Positions 15,080-21,490 of a stretch of 21,490 bases of DNA are shown here, piece after piece. The stretch comes from Rickettsiales bacterium (GTDB lineage: Bacteria > Pseudomonadota > Alphaproteobacteria > Methylaequorales > Methylaequoraceae). Below the pieces are notes generated by a model that saw nothing but the letters and a program-made list of their open reading frames with translations, had not been told where the DNA came from and did no database searches. Position numbers and translations under genes: made by a program. The stretch is taken from assembly GCA_002715305.1 (NCBI GenBank), contig PAYV01000036.1, forward strand, positions 1 to 21,490. The letters are read 5' to 3'. Position 1 is the stretch's first letter. Every line of letters starts with the position of its first letter.

Positions 15080-15763
15080 TTATTCTTTTTTTGTTAATTT
15101 TTTCTTTATTTTGGTTTTTTTTATTGAAGAATTTTTATTCGGGGAAGTTTTTTCTTTTGATTTCTCAACTTTTTTCTTATCCATTGAAGGCTTATTATCA
15201 TCTTCTTTTTTTTTTGAAATTTTTTGAGTCTTACTTTTATTTTGATTATCTTTTAATTTTTTATCTATACCTTTATTTTCTTTCTTCTGATCTCTTACAG
15301 ATTTTTCCCTAACAAAATCAATTATTTTCACGTCACCACCAACTCTTTTAAATTCCTTTAATGCATTTTTTGATACTGCATGTGCTTCAATTGAAAGAGT
15401 AGATTTAAGTTTGTCACCTAATAAAATTTTTAAACGAGTATTTTTTTTTGACTTAGTTAATAAAACGAGATCGGATAAAGAAATTTGAGATTTTTCTTTT
15501 ATAATTTTTCTTTCTAAGAGTTCGTTAAAAAAATTTGTATTTACTACAACTTTACGAAATTTCTTAATTGTTTTGAAACCGTGTTTAGGCATTCTCATAT
15601 GCAAAGGCATTTGACCACCTTCAAAACCATTTATTGACACACCTGATCTCGATTTTTGTCCTTTCATTCCTCTTCCTGCAGTTTTGCCATAACCAGAACC
15701 TATACCTCTTCCAACTCTTTTTCTTTTTTTAAAATTTTCGTTTTTTAATTCATTAAGTTTCAT
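15080..15763 (-). CDS. rplO: 50S ribosomal protein L15 with long basic C-terminal tail
   Basis: Late-assembling large-subunit protein. The core (1 to about 152) has KRVGRGIGSGYGKTAGRGMK, the GFEGGQMPLHMRMPKHGF segment and the C-terminal IEAHAVSKNALKEFKRVGG. A low-complexity tail of about 75 residues follows (153-227), made mostly of Lys with Asp, Ser, Asn and Glu, so the protein has 227 residues against 144 in E. coli. The tail has no predicted fold and may lie on the ribosome surface or reach into rRNA. The start ATG overlaps the rpmD TGA (ATGA). Confidence 0.97.
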   Translation of the reverse strand: MKLNELKNENFKKRKRVGRGIGSGYGKTAGRGMKGQKSRSGVSINGFEGGQMPLHMRMPKHGFKTIKKFRKVVVNTNFFNELLERKIIKEKSQISLSDLVLLTKSKKNTRLKILLGDKLKSTLSIEAHAVSKNALKEFKRVGGDVKIIDFVREKSVRDQKKENKGIDKKLKDNQNKSKTQKISKKKEDDNKPSMDKKKVEKSKEKTSPNKNSSIKKTKIKKKLTKKE

Positions 15764-15948
15764 TTTGTATCCTTTGGTTCAACTTTAACTAAGTGTTTAA
15801 CCTTGTTTATCATGCCATTTATAGATGGTGTATTTTCTAAAACTCTTTCTCTATTAATTTTGTTTAAGCCTAAACTTATTAATATCTTCTTTTGGATCGA
15901 CTTTCTTCCAATCGGGCTTCGGACTTGTTTAACCTTAATTTTTTGCAT
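15760..15948 (-). CDS. rpmD: 50S ribosomal protein L30
   Basis: Small large-subunit protein, 62 residues, the family length. It shows VKQVRSPIGRKSIQKKILISLGL, then NTPSINGMINKVKHLVKVE. The start is the ATG at 15948, supported by AGAGGT 5 bases upstream (15959-15954) and by family alignment. An in-frame ATG at 15990 would add 14 residues without a Shine-Dalgarno. The chosen start overlaps the last 14 bases of rpsE, whose coding sequence therefore contains the ribosome binding site. It ends in an ATGA overlap with rplO. Confidence 0.95.
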   Translation of the reverse strand: MQKIKVKQVRSPIGRKSIQKKILISLGLNKINRERVLENTPSINGMINKVKHLVKVEPKDTK

Positions 15949-16888
15949 CTGAAACCTCTTTATCGCTTTTTCTTCTTTTGGTGATTTCATTTATTTTCAA
16001 TCCTCTTCTAATTGCTATAATCTTTGGCGAAGAAGCCTCTTTAAGCGCCTGAAAAGTGGCTCTAACCATATTATGTGGGTTTGAAGTTCCAACTGACTTA
16101 GCAACTATATCTTGAATTCCAAGAGCCTCAAATACAGCTCTCATTGGCCCACCAGCAATTACACCAGTTCCTGATGGAGCACTTCTAAGGTAAACTTTAC
16201 CTGAATCATAACGCCCATAAATATCATGATGAAGTGTTCTTCCTTGTCTTAAAGGTACCCTTATCATATTATTCTTTGCCTCATCTGTTGCTTTTTTTAT
16301 TGCTTCGGGAACTTCTTTAGCTTTTCCTTTTCCATGACCTACCATTCCATTTCCATCACCAACTACCACTAATGCTGCAAAGCTAAAACGTCTACCACCT
16401 TTTACAACTTTAGCTACTCTGTTTATACTTACAAGTTTCTCAACCAAATCACCATTATCGGACTCAGGCTCGACGTTTTTTTTCTTTTCATTTGAATCAT
16501 CTTTAATCGAATCTGTTTTAACATCCTTTTTTTTTTGCACTGATTTTTTAAGAATTTTTCTATTTTCAGCAGGAGTGTCTTTATTTTGCTCTTTATTAAC
16601 CTGATTTTTATTTTCAGAGACTTTTTCATTTGCAGAAATCTTTTCTACTTGTTCAACTTGTTTGTTTATTACATTTTTATTATTTGAATTTTGAGCGTCA
16701 GCATTATTATTATCAGTTGCAGCTTTCTTATTATTGATATTTGAATTTTCTTCAGAAAGTTTTTTATTTTCAACTAAATTCTCATTTTTATCGATTTGAT
16801 CTTTTTTAAGAGAAGGTGATTCTTTTTTTTCAGATTTTTTTAAATCTGAGGAAACAGTTTCAATATCTTTCTTTTTTTCGTCAGTCAT
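15935..16888 (-). CDS. rpsE: 30S ribosomal protein S5 with ~145-residue N-terminal extension
   Basis: Decoding-fidelity protein of the small-subunit body, near the mRNA entry. The core (about 146-317) is normal: LVEKLVSINRVAKVVKGGRR, then VVVGDGNGMVGHGKGKAKEV, and the C-terminal domain (GVIAGGPMRAVFEALGIQDI, KSVGTSNPHNMVRATF). Before it lies an extension of about 145 residues made almost only of Lys, Asn, Glu, Asp, Ser, Val and Gln, with no aromatic residues. The whole is 317 residues against 167 in E. coli. The extension is in frame with the core from the ATG at 16888, which lies 11 bases after the rplR stop, and no better internal start with a Shine-Dalgarno was seen. S5 extensions are known in alphaproteobacteria, but this one is long and low in complexity. 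Confidence 0.95.
   Translation of the reverse strand: MTDEKKKDIETVSSDLKKSEKKESPSLKKDQIDKNENLVENKKLSEENSNINNKKAATDNNNADAQNSNNKNVINKQVEQVEKISANEKVSENKNQVNKEQNKDTPAENRKILKKSVQKKKDVKTDSIKDDSNEKKKNVEPESDNGDLVEKLVSINRVAKVVKGGRRFSFAALVVVGDGNGMVGHGKGKAKEVPEAIKKATDEAKNNMIRVPLRQGRTLHHDIYGRYDSGKVYLRSAPSGTGVIAGGPMRAVFEALGIQDIVAKSVGTSNPHNMVRATFQALKEASSPKIIAIRRGLKINEITKRRKSDKEVSDAKN
15954..15959 (-). promoter_or_regulatory. Shine-Dalgarno deciding the rpmD start
   Basis: AGAGGT on the minus strand, 5 bases before the ATG at 15948 and wholly inside rpsE. It favours the 62-residue L30 over a 76-residue reading from 15990. Confidence 0.7.
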
Positions 16889-16899
16889 AATTTATTCCG

Positions 16900-17253
16900 T
16901 TAAAATTTTATTCCTTTAGATCTTATTCCCATAGCCAATTCTTTTACTCTTCCATGATATAAATAGCTACCCCTATCAAAAAGTATTTTTTCTTTAATAC
17001 CCTTCTTTAAAATTTTTTCACCTATAATTTCACCAACCTTAAAAGCTAATTCTTTATGTTTTAATTTATCACTATTTATAGATTTATCATGAGATGATGA
17101 AGAAACTAGGGTTAATCCTTTAGAATCATCTATCAATTGGCCATAAATATGTTTATTTGATCTAAAAACTGACAATCTCAAATTTTCAGATTTTTTTAGT
17201 TTTAATCTTGTTCTATCTGCTCTTTTAGCAGAATCTTTTTTCCTATTTATCAT
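16900..17253 (-). CDS. rplR: 50S ribosomal protein L18
   Basis: Binds 5S rRNA and anchors it to the central protuberance; 117 residues, as expected. The N-terminal basic region (NRKKDSAKRADRTRLKLKK) is followed by RLSVFRSNKHIYGQLIDD and the C-terminal ILFDRGSYLYHGRVKELAMG with the typical end GIRSKGIKF. The ATG overlaps the rplF TGA (ATGA). Confidence 0.98.
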   Translation of the reverse strand: MINRKKDSAKRADRTRLKLKKSENLRLSVFRSNKHIYGQLIDDSKGLTLVSSSSHDKSINSDKLKHKELAFKVGEIIGEKILKKGIKEKILFDRGSYLYHGRVKELAMGIRSKGIKF

Positions 17254-17783
17254 TTTTTCTTACCCTCTTTTCTTCTAATATATTCATCTTTATATTTAAC
17301 ACCCTTCCCTTTAAAAGGCTCTGGTTTTCTAAATTCTCGAATATTTGCTGCAACCTGACCAACTCTTTGTTTATCAATTCCGGAAATTTTAATTGATGTT
17401 GGCTTTGGCACCTCAATTTTAATATCATTTGGAATGGAAAAATTAATTGTATGAGAAAAGCCAAGAAATAATTCTAAAATATCACCTTTTTGGTTAGCCT
17501 TATATCCTACTCCATTTAATTCTAATTCTTTTGAAAATCCATCAGTAACACCAACAACAACATTAAAAATTCTTGATCTTACAGTTCCCCACATCTGATT
17601 CAATTGCTTAGTTTTACCTGCTGGTTTGACAACAATATTATTATCTGAAAGTTCAACATTTGCCTGATTATTAAACTGATAGGACAATTCTCCGAGTTTA
17701 CCTTTGGCAAAAAAGATTCCGTTCTCAATTTTCACCTCAGTATTTTCTGGGATTTTGATTGCTATTCTACCACTTCTAGACAT
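17250..17783 (-). CDS. rplF: 50S ribosomal protein L6
   Basis: Located near the factor-binding site at the base of the L7/L12 stalk; 177 residues, with the two related domains of the family. The start is SRSGRIAIKIPENTEV, the middle GTVRSRIFNVVVGVTDGFSKELEL followed by GVGYKA, and the C-terminal signature KPEPFKGKGVKYKDEYIRRKEGK. Encoded 9 bases after rpsH and overlapping rplR by 4 bases. Confidence 0.98.
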   Translation of the reverse strand: MSRSGRIAIKIPENTEVKIENGIFFAKGKLGELSYQFNNQANVELSDNNIVVKPAGKTKQLNQMWGTVRSRIFNVVVGVTDGFSKELELNGVGYKANQKGDILELFLGFSHTINFSIPNDIKIEVPKPTSIKISGIDKQRVGQVAANIREFRKPEPFKGKGVKYKDEYIRRKEGKKK

Positions 17784-17792
17784 AATTATTCC

Positions 17793-18191
17793 TTAGAAAA
17801 CCTTGCATAGAATTTCTCCTCCTACATTTTCGTCTCTTGCCTCATTATCAGACAAAACTCCCTTAGAAGTCGACAAAATCGAAATACCCAGACCATCAAA
17901 GTTTCTCTCTAAATCTTTGATTTTGGAGTAAACCCTTCTTCCAGGTGTTGAAACTCTTGAAATGTTTTTAATAACAGGTTCTCCGTCTACATATTTTAAT
18001 TCAATCTGAAATTCATTTTTATTATTTTCCATTTCAACTTTTTTAAAACCTCTTATATAACCCTCTCTATGCAAAACCTCAAGTACATTAGCTCTAAATC
18101 TTGAGGCTGGCATTAAAACAGAATTTTTACCTCTAACTTGACCATTTCTAATTCTGGTCAACATATCTCCAAGTGGGTCTGACAAACTCAT
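17793..18191 (-). CDS. rpsH: 30S ribosomal protein S8
   Basis: Primary binder of helix 21 of 16S rRNA, 132 residues. Seen are DPLGDMLTRIRNG at the N terminus, ISRVSTPGRRVYSK in the middle, and GLGISILSTSKGVLSDNEA with GGEILCKVF at the end. In E. coli S8 is the autogenous regulator of the spc operon; whether that control exists here is unknown. It lies 16 bases after rpsN. Confidence 0.98.
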   Translation of the reverse strand: MSLSDPLGDMLTRIRNGQVRGKNSVLMPASRFRANVLEVLHREGYIRGFKKVEMENNKNEFQIELKYVDGEPVIKNISRVSTPGRRVYSKIKDLERNFDGLGISILSTSKGVLSDNEARDENVGGEILCKVF

Positions 18192-18207
18192 AACTAAATC
18201 CTTTCTT

Positions 18208-18513
18208 TTACCAACTTGACTTTGTTATTCCCGGTATTTGGCCTATGGATGCCAATTCACGGAATGCTATCCTTGATAACTTAAACTTTCTATAAACACC
18301 TCTACCTCTACCTGTAAGCACACATCTATTTCTGATCCTAACTTTGGAAGCATTTCTAGGAATTTTTGATAATTTTAGTCTTGCTTGAAATTGTTCATCA
18401 GCTGACAACCTTTTATTATTTGCCATCTTCAATAATTTGTCATGCCTGGCTTTGAATCTTTCATATAATTTTATTCTTTTTTTATTTCTTTCAATTATGC
18501 TTAACTTTGACAT
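18208..18513 (-). CDS. rpsN: 30S ribosomal protein S14, zinc-free type
   Basis: Head protein of the small subunit, 101 residues. The long form without the CxxC zinc sites, as in most proteobacteria: LSIIERNKKRIKLYERF, LKLSKIPRNASKVRIRNRCV, and TGRGRGVYRKFKLSRIAFRE. A strong AAAGGAG sits just before the ATG and overlaps the rplE stop. Ten bases separate the two genes. Confidence 0.98.
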   Translation of the reverse strand: MSKLSIIERNKKRIKLYERFKARHDKLLKMANNKRLSADEQFQARLKLSKIPRNASKVRIRNRCVLTGRGRGVYRKFKLSRIAFRELASIGQIPGITKSSW

Positions 18514-18523
18514 TTTTTCTCCT

Positions 18524-19063
18524 TTAAACTTTAAATGGAAGGTTAAATCCTTTTAATAACTCTAATGCATGGTCATCATTATTAGTTGATGTAACAAATG
18601 AAATATCCATACCTCTGACTTTATCAATTTTATCGTAATCAATTTCAGGAAAGATTATTTGCTCCTTGATTCCGATTGAATAATTTCCTTTTCCATCAAA
18701 TGACTTTTTTGATAAACCTTTAAAATCTCTAACTCTTGGTAAAGCTATGTATACAAGTCTATCAAGAAACTCATACATTCTATTTCTTCTTAGCGTTACT
18801 TTGCAACCTATACTAAGGCCCTTTCTGAGTTTGAAACCAGCAATAGATTTTTTTGAGTTAGTTATTATTGGCTTTTGCCCAGTAATTTGCATTAAATCAT
18901 CTGATGCATTATTTATTTTTTTTGAATCAGAAACACTTTCTCCAATCCCCATATTAACCACAATTTTTGTGAGTTTTGGAACCTCATTAATGTTTTCGAA
19001 ACCAAACTTACTCTTAAGTTTAATCTTTAATTCTTTATTATATAATTCTTTTAATCTTGCCAT
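18524..19063 (-). CDS. rplE: 50S ribosomal protein L5
   Basis: Binds 5S rRNA with L18 and contacts the P-site tRNA; 179 residues, the family length. N-terminal NEVPKLTKIVVNMGIGES, central QITGQKPIITNSKKSIAGFK, then LRRNRMYEFLDRLVYIALPR and VRDFKGLSKKSFDGKGNYS; C-terminal DKVRGMDISFVTS. It lies 7 bases after rplX in the standard spc order. Confidence 0.98.
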   Translation of the reverse strand: MARLKELYNKELKIKLKSKFGFENINEVPKLTKIVVNMGIGESVSDSKKINNASDDLMQITGQKPIITNSKKSIAGFKLRKGLSIGCKVTLRRNRMYEFLDRLVYIALPRVRDFKGLSKKSFDGKGNYSIGIKEQIIFPEIDYDKIDKVRGMDISFVTSTNNDDHALELLKGFNLPFKV

Positions 19064-19070
19064 AATAAAA

Positions 19071-19391
19071 TTAATTTAAAGTTTCTCCAGATTTTTTTGA
19101 AAATCTAATTTTCTTGCCATCTTCAAGAAATTTAAAACCAACCCTTGATGCCTTCGATGTTTTAGGATCAATAATTGATAATTTAGATAAAAAAATAGGC
19201 ATTTCTATGGATTCTATTCCACCTTTAGATGTTGCTGATTGTTTATTATGCTTTTTCACAATATTAATACCTTCGACTATTGCTTTAATATTATTATCAG
19301 CTTTGATTATCTTTAATACTTTACCGTTTTTTCCTTTATCTTTTCCAGATAGAACTAGAACATTATCTCCTTTTTTAATTTTGAGTGCCAT
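19071..19391 (-). CDS. rplX: 50S ribosomal protein L24
   Basis: Assembly-initiating protein of the large subunit, 106 residues. The KOW motif is at the N terminus (KKGDNVLVLSGKDKGKNGKV), followed by GINIVKKHNKQSATSKGGIE and RVGFKFLEDGKKIRFSKKSGE. Its ATG shares one base with the rplN stop (TAATG), which indicates coupled translation. Confidence 0.98.
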   Translation of the reverse strand: MALKIKKGDNVLVLSGKDKGKNGKVLKIIKADNNIKAIVEGINIVKKHNKQSATSKGGIESIEMPIFLSKLSIIDPKTSKASRVGFKFLEDGKKIRFSKKSGETLN

Positions 19392-19759
19392 TATAAAACC
19401 TCCGGTGCAAGAGAAATTATTTTCATATATTTCTTTGCTCTAAGTTCACGTGTAACTGGACCAAATATTCTAGTACCAAGAGGTTCTCCAGTATTATTAA
19501 TTAATACAGCAGAATTTCTGTCAAACCTTATAGATGATCCATCAGATCTATAAACTTCTTTAGATGTTCTAACTATTACAGCTTTATGAATTTCTCCTTT
19601 TTTAACTTTACCCCGCGGAATTGCGTCTTTGACAGTTATTACAATAACATCTCCGATAGAAGCAAACCTTCTTTTTGACCCGCCAAGTACTTTTATACAC
19701 TGGATTTTTTTAGCACCAGAATTATCAGCTACAAATAAAGTTGACTGCATTTGAATCAT
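19391..19759 (-). CDS. rplN: 50S ribosomal protein L14
   Basis: Subunit-interface protein, 122 residues, exactly the family length. It opens MIQMQSTLFVADNSGAKKIQ, shows VIVITVKDAIPRGKVKKGE, and ends SLAPEVL. The start at 19759 is chosen because it gives the family N terminus and because AGGTGA (19769-19764) lies just upstream. An in-frame ATG at 19783 would add eight residues and overlap rpsQ. Confidence 0.97.
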   Translation of the reverse strand: MIQMQSTLFVADNSGAKKIQCIKVLGGSKRRFASIGDVIVITVKDAIPRGKVKKGEIHKAVIVRTSKEVYRSDGSSIRFDRNSAVLINNTGEPLGTRIFGPVTRELRAKKYMKIISLAPEVL

Positions 19760-19763
19760 AAGA

Positions 19764-19769
19764 TCACCT
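19764..19769 (-). promoter_or_regulatory. Shine-Dalgarno deciding the rplN start
   Basis: AGGTGA on the minus strand, overlapping the rpsQ TAG stop. The AGG core is seven bases from the ATG at 19759. It supports the 122-residue L14. Confidence 0.65.
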
Positions 19770-19992
19770 ATGTCACTATCCATGTTTTGGTTTTAGAAAT
19801 CGGTTTATTTTCCTTAATTGATACTATTTCACCAATTTCGCATTTATTATTTTCGTCATGAGCATGATATTTTTTGCTTTTGTTAATATATTTTTTATAA
19901 ACAGGATGCATTACTTTTCTTTTAACCAAAACCGTTACGGTCTTATTTGATTTATTAGAAACAACTACCCCTCTTAAAATTCTTTTTGGCAT
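19768..19992 (-). CDS. rpsQ: 30S ribosomal protein S17
   Basis: Early-binding small-subunit protein with an OB fold, 74 residues. Visible are RILRGVVVSNKSNKTVTVLV, HPVYKKYINKSKKYHAHDE, and GEIVSIKENKPISKTKTWIV. It lies one base after the rpmC stop. Length and order are normal. Confidence 0.97.
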   Translation of the reverse strand: MPKRILRGVVVSNKSNKTVTVLVKRKVMHPVYKKYINKSKKYHAHDENNKCEIGEIVSIKENKPISKTKTWIVT

Positions 19993-19993
19993 A

Positions 19994-20191
19994 TTATTTT
20001 TTATCTCTCTTTTGATTAATTAAAGTTTTAATTCTAGCAATTTGTTTTTTAACAACAGAAATCCTGGCAGTTTTTTCAAGCTGACCTGATGCTTTTTGAA
20101 ATCTTAGGTTAAACGATTCTTTTCTAAGTTTTAACAATGACTCTTTCAACTTATTAACTTCAAATTTCTTAAGTTCAGAAATCTTTTCCAT
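19994..20191 (-). CDS. rpmC: 50S ribosomal protein L29
   Basis: Small helical-hairpin protein at the tunnel exit that helps recruit trigger factor and SRP; 65 residues. Family features are the KLKESLLKLRKESFNLRFQK first helix and the RISVVKKQIARIKTLINQ second helix. Encoded 2 bases after rplP and 1 base before rpsQ. Confidence 0.97.
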   Translation of the reverse strand: MEKISELKKFEVNKLKESLLKLRKESFNLRFQKASGQLEKTARISVVKKQIARIKTLINQKRDKK

Positions 20192-20193
20192 AA

Positions 20194-20607
20194 TTAAGTT
20201 CCTAACCTTTTTACAAATTTATTTTTATTTGGAAGTTTAGCTGAAGCTAATTCAAAAGCTTCTTCTGCCAAATTTTTAGCCACACCATCAATTTCAAAAA
20301 GTATTTTACCAGGCTTAACTTTTGCAGCCCAAAACTCTACAGCACCCTTGCCTTTACCTTGCCTTACCTCTGCAGGCTTTTTTGTTATTGGAACATCAGG
20401 AAATATTCTAATCCAGACTTTTCCAGATCTTTTCAAATGCCTAGAAATACATCTCCTGGCTGCTTCAATTTGTCTTGATGTAATTCTTCCTGGGGTTAAT
20501 GCTTTTAAACCAAATGACCCAAAATTTAAAGAGTTTCCACCTTTAGAATTACCGTGCATTCTTCCTTTAAATTGTTTTCTAAATTTTGGTTTCTTAGGCT
20601 GTAACAT
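20194..20607 (-). CDS. rplP: 50S ribosomal protein L16
   Basis: Needed for the A-site region of the peptidyl-transferase centre; 137 residues, the family length. It opens MLQPKKPKFRKQFKGRMHG and keeps FGLKALTPGRITSRQIEAAR, VWIRIFPDVPITKKPAEVR and GKGKGAVEFWAAKVKPGKIL. The ATG at 20607, one base after the rpsC stop (TAA-A-ATG), is preferred. A longer reading would begin with GTG at 20619 inside rpsC. Confidence 0.97.
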   Translation of the reverse strand: MLQPKKPKFRKQFKGRMHGNSKGGNSLNFGSFGLKALTPGRITSRQIEAARRCISRHLKRSGKVWIRIFPDVPITKKPAEVRQGKGKGAVEFWAAKVKPGKILFEIDGVAKNLAEEAFELASAKLPNKNKFVKRLGT

Positions 20608-20608
20608 T

Positions 20609-21301
20609 TTATGACTCACTCACTTTTGCAAATTCTTCATTCTCTGAAGTATTTTCTTTATTATTTTTTATATTTGAATCAAATTTTTCACCTTTAAAAA
20701 TCCATACTTTTATACCACAAATCCCATAAGTTGTGTTAGCTCTAGAAACACCATAATCTATATCAGCTCTTAAAGTATGCAAAGGAACTCTTCCTTCTCT
20801 ATACCATTCCATTCTAGCAATCTCAGCTCCTCCAAGTCTCCCACTACAATTGATACGAATTCCAATGGCACCAAGTCTCATTGCAGATTGAACAGCTCTT
20901 TTCATTGCTCTTCTAAAGGCTACTCTTCTTTCTAGTTGTTGAGCAATATTATCAGCCACTAGTTTGGAATCTAATTCAGGTTTTTTTATTTCAACAATGT
21001 TAATACTTACTTCACCAGTAACCATTTTAGAGATTTTATTTTTTAATTTTTCTATATCAGAGCCTTTTTTACCAATAATTACACCTGGCCTAGATGTGTG
21101 AAGAGTAATCCTTGCAAGCTTTGCAGGCCTTTCTATCATAATTTTGGAAATTCCAGCTGATGACAAATTTTTAAGAATAAATTTTCTTAAAATAATATCC
21201 TCTTGCAAAAGTTTAGAGTAGTCTTTTTCTGAAAACCATTTAGATTCCCAAGACTTATTGATTCCTAATCTGAATCCAATTGGATTAGTTTTTTGTCCCA
21301 T
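20609..21301 (-). CDS. rpsC: 30S ribosomal protein S3
   Basis: mRNA-entry protein with helicase-like activity together with S4 and S5; 230 residues. The KH domain holds the GxxG loop in RPGVIIGKKGSDIEKLK (about 72-88). The C-terminal domain shows RRAMKRAVQSAMRLGAIGIR, then GRLGGAEIARMEWYREGRVP and TTYGICGIKVWIFKGE, followed by a short acidic tail rich in Asn, Glu and Ser. AAAGGA (21312-21307) lies 5 bases before the ATG, inside the rplV coding region. The first 17 bases overlap the end of rplV. Confidence 0.98.
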   Translation of the reverse strand: MGQKTNPIGFRLGINKSWESKWFSEKDYSKLLQEDIILRKFILKNLSSAGISKIMIERPAKLARITLHTSRPGVIIGKKGSDIEKLKNKISKMVTGEVSINIVEIKKPELDSKLVADNIAQQLERRVAFRRAMKRAVQSAMRLGAIGIRINCSGRLGGAEIARMEWYREGRVPLHTLRADIDYGVSRANTTYGICGIKVWIFKGEKFDSNIKNNKENTSENEEFAKVSES

Positions 21302-21490
21302 CTGTATCCTTTTTAGTTAATTCTTGCTTTTGGTTTGATTCAATATCTGATTTTGGATCTGTTTTTTCTTGAACTTTATTTTGATCGTCTTTAGAAGTTT
21401 GAACACCTTTATCAATTTCATTTGATTCAATATCTGATTTTGGATCTGTTTTTTCTTGAACTTTATTTTGATCGTCTTTAGAAGTTTGAA
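21285..21490 (-). CDS. rplV: 50S ribosomal protein L22, C-terminal tail only (window edge)
   Basis: Open from the window edge to a TAA at 21287-21285. The 67 visible residues are all low-complexity (Lys, Asp, Gln, Glu, Asn, Ser, Thr) and contain a tandem repeat, ending LTKKDTDGTKN. The L22 core itself is not in the window. The assignment rests on position: the gene directly before rpsC in every S10-type cluster is rplV, and a C-terminal tail on L22 is plausible in this genome given the tails on L15 and L17. The stop lies 17 bases inside rpsC. The frame would need the next few hundred bases to confirm. Confidence 0.75.
   Translation of the reverse strand, partial: QTSKDDQNKVQEKTDPKSDIESNEIDKGVQTSKDDQNKVQEKTDPKSDIESNQKQELTKKDTDGTKN
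21334..21490 (-). repeat. Tandem repeat, 87-base period, in the L22 tail
   Basis: Bases 21334-21403 and 21421-21490 are identical over all 70 positions, offset by 87 bases (29 codons), so the reading frame is kept. The unit encodes KVQEKTDPKSDIES and flanking residues. The 17 bases between the copies complete the unit. The second copy runs into the window edge, so the number of units is unknown (at least about 1.8). Confidence 0.95.

Noticed and set aside
16451..16888. A separate small gene upstream of the S5 core
   Set aside because: The charged segment is in frame with the S5 core with no stop between, and the alternative frame from 16629 to 16429 looks like an AT-rich shadow.

Overview
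The window is AT-rich (roughly 30 % GC by eye) and very tightly packed: the longest stretch without a gene is 61 bases (13096-13156). It reads as a chromosomal segment of a streamlined alphaproteobacterium. The evidence is the order L15-SecY-Adk-S13-S11-RpoA-L17, a zinc-free S14, an ATP12-type F1-ATPase assembly chaperone, a pccB-pccA pair, and an integrase-like protein with the N-terminal domain common in alphaproteobacterial integrases. Base composition and compactness resemble marine groups such as Pelagibacterales (SAR11) or the HIMB59/AEGEAN-169 type, but I cannot fix the lineage from sequence alone.

Layout. Positions 1-1193 (+) carry the 3' part of glnA. It converges with a two-gene minus-strand unit (1199-2284): a secreted glutathione peroxidase whose stop codon directly abuts the start of an isochorismatase-fold hydrolase. 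A small lipoprotein gene (+, 2340-2765) follows, convergent with mgtE. From 21490 down to 2770 every gene lies on the minus strand. In order of transcription these are: rplV (partial), rpsC, rplP, rpmC, rpsQ, rplN, rplX, rplE, rpsN, rpsH, rplF, rplR, rpsE, rpmD, rplO, secY, adk, rpsM, rpsK, rpoA, rplQ, an RluC-type pseudouridine synthase, an ATP12 chaperone, pccB, pccA, tRNA-Leu(GAG), a degenerate tyrosine recombinase, and mgtE. Many junctions are ATGA or TAATG overlaps or gaps of 1-18 bases, which suggests long polycistronic transcripts with translational coupling.

The one convincing internal promoter lies between adk and rpsM (TTGACT, 16 bases, TATAAT). It would split the cluster into the S10/spc part and the alpha part (S13-S11-RpoA-L17 and onward). 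Its spacer is almost entirely a run of 13 A.

Most notable points: (1) an intact 411-residue integrase-like protein next to tRNA-Leu that has lost four of the five catalytic residues, a candidate domesticated recombinase; (2) a 29-residue tandem repeat, identical over 70 bases, in a long acidic/basic tail of ribosomal protein L22; (3) long low-complexity charged extensions on S5, L15 and L17; (4) the A13-spaced alpha-operon promoter. No CRISPR array, insertion sequence, rRNA gene or anti-phage system is visible.
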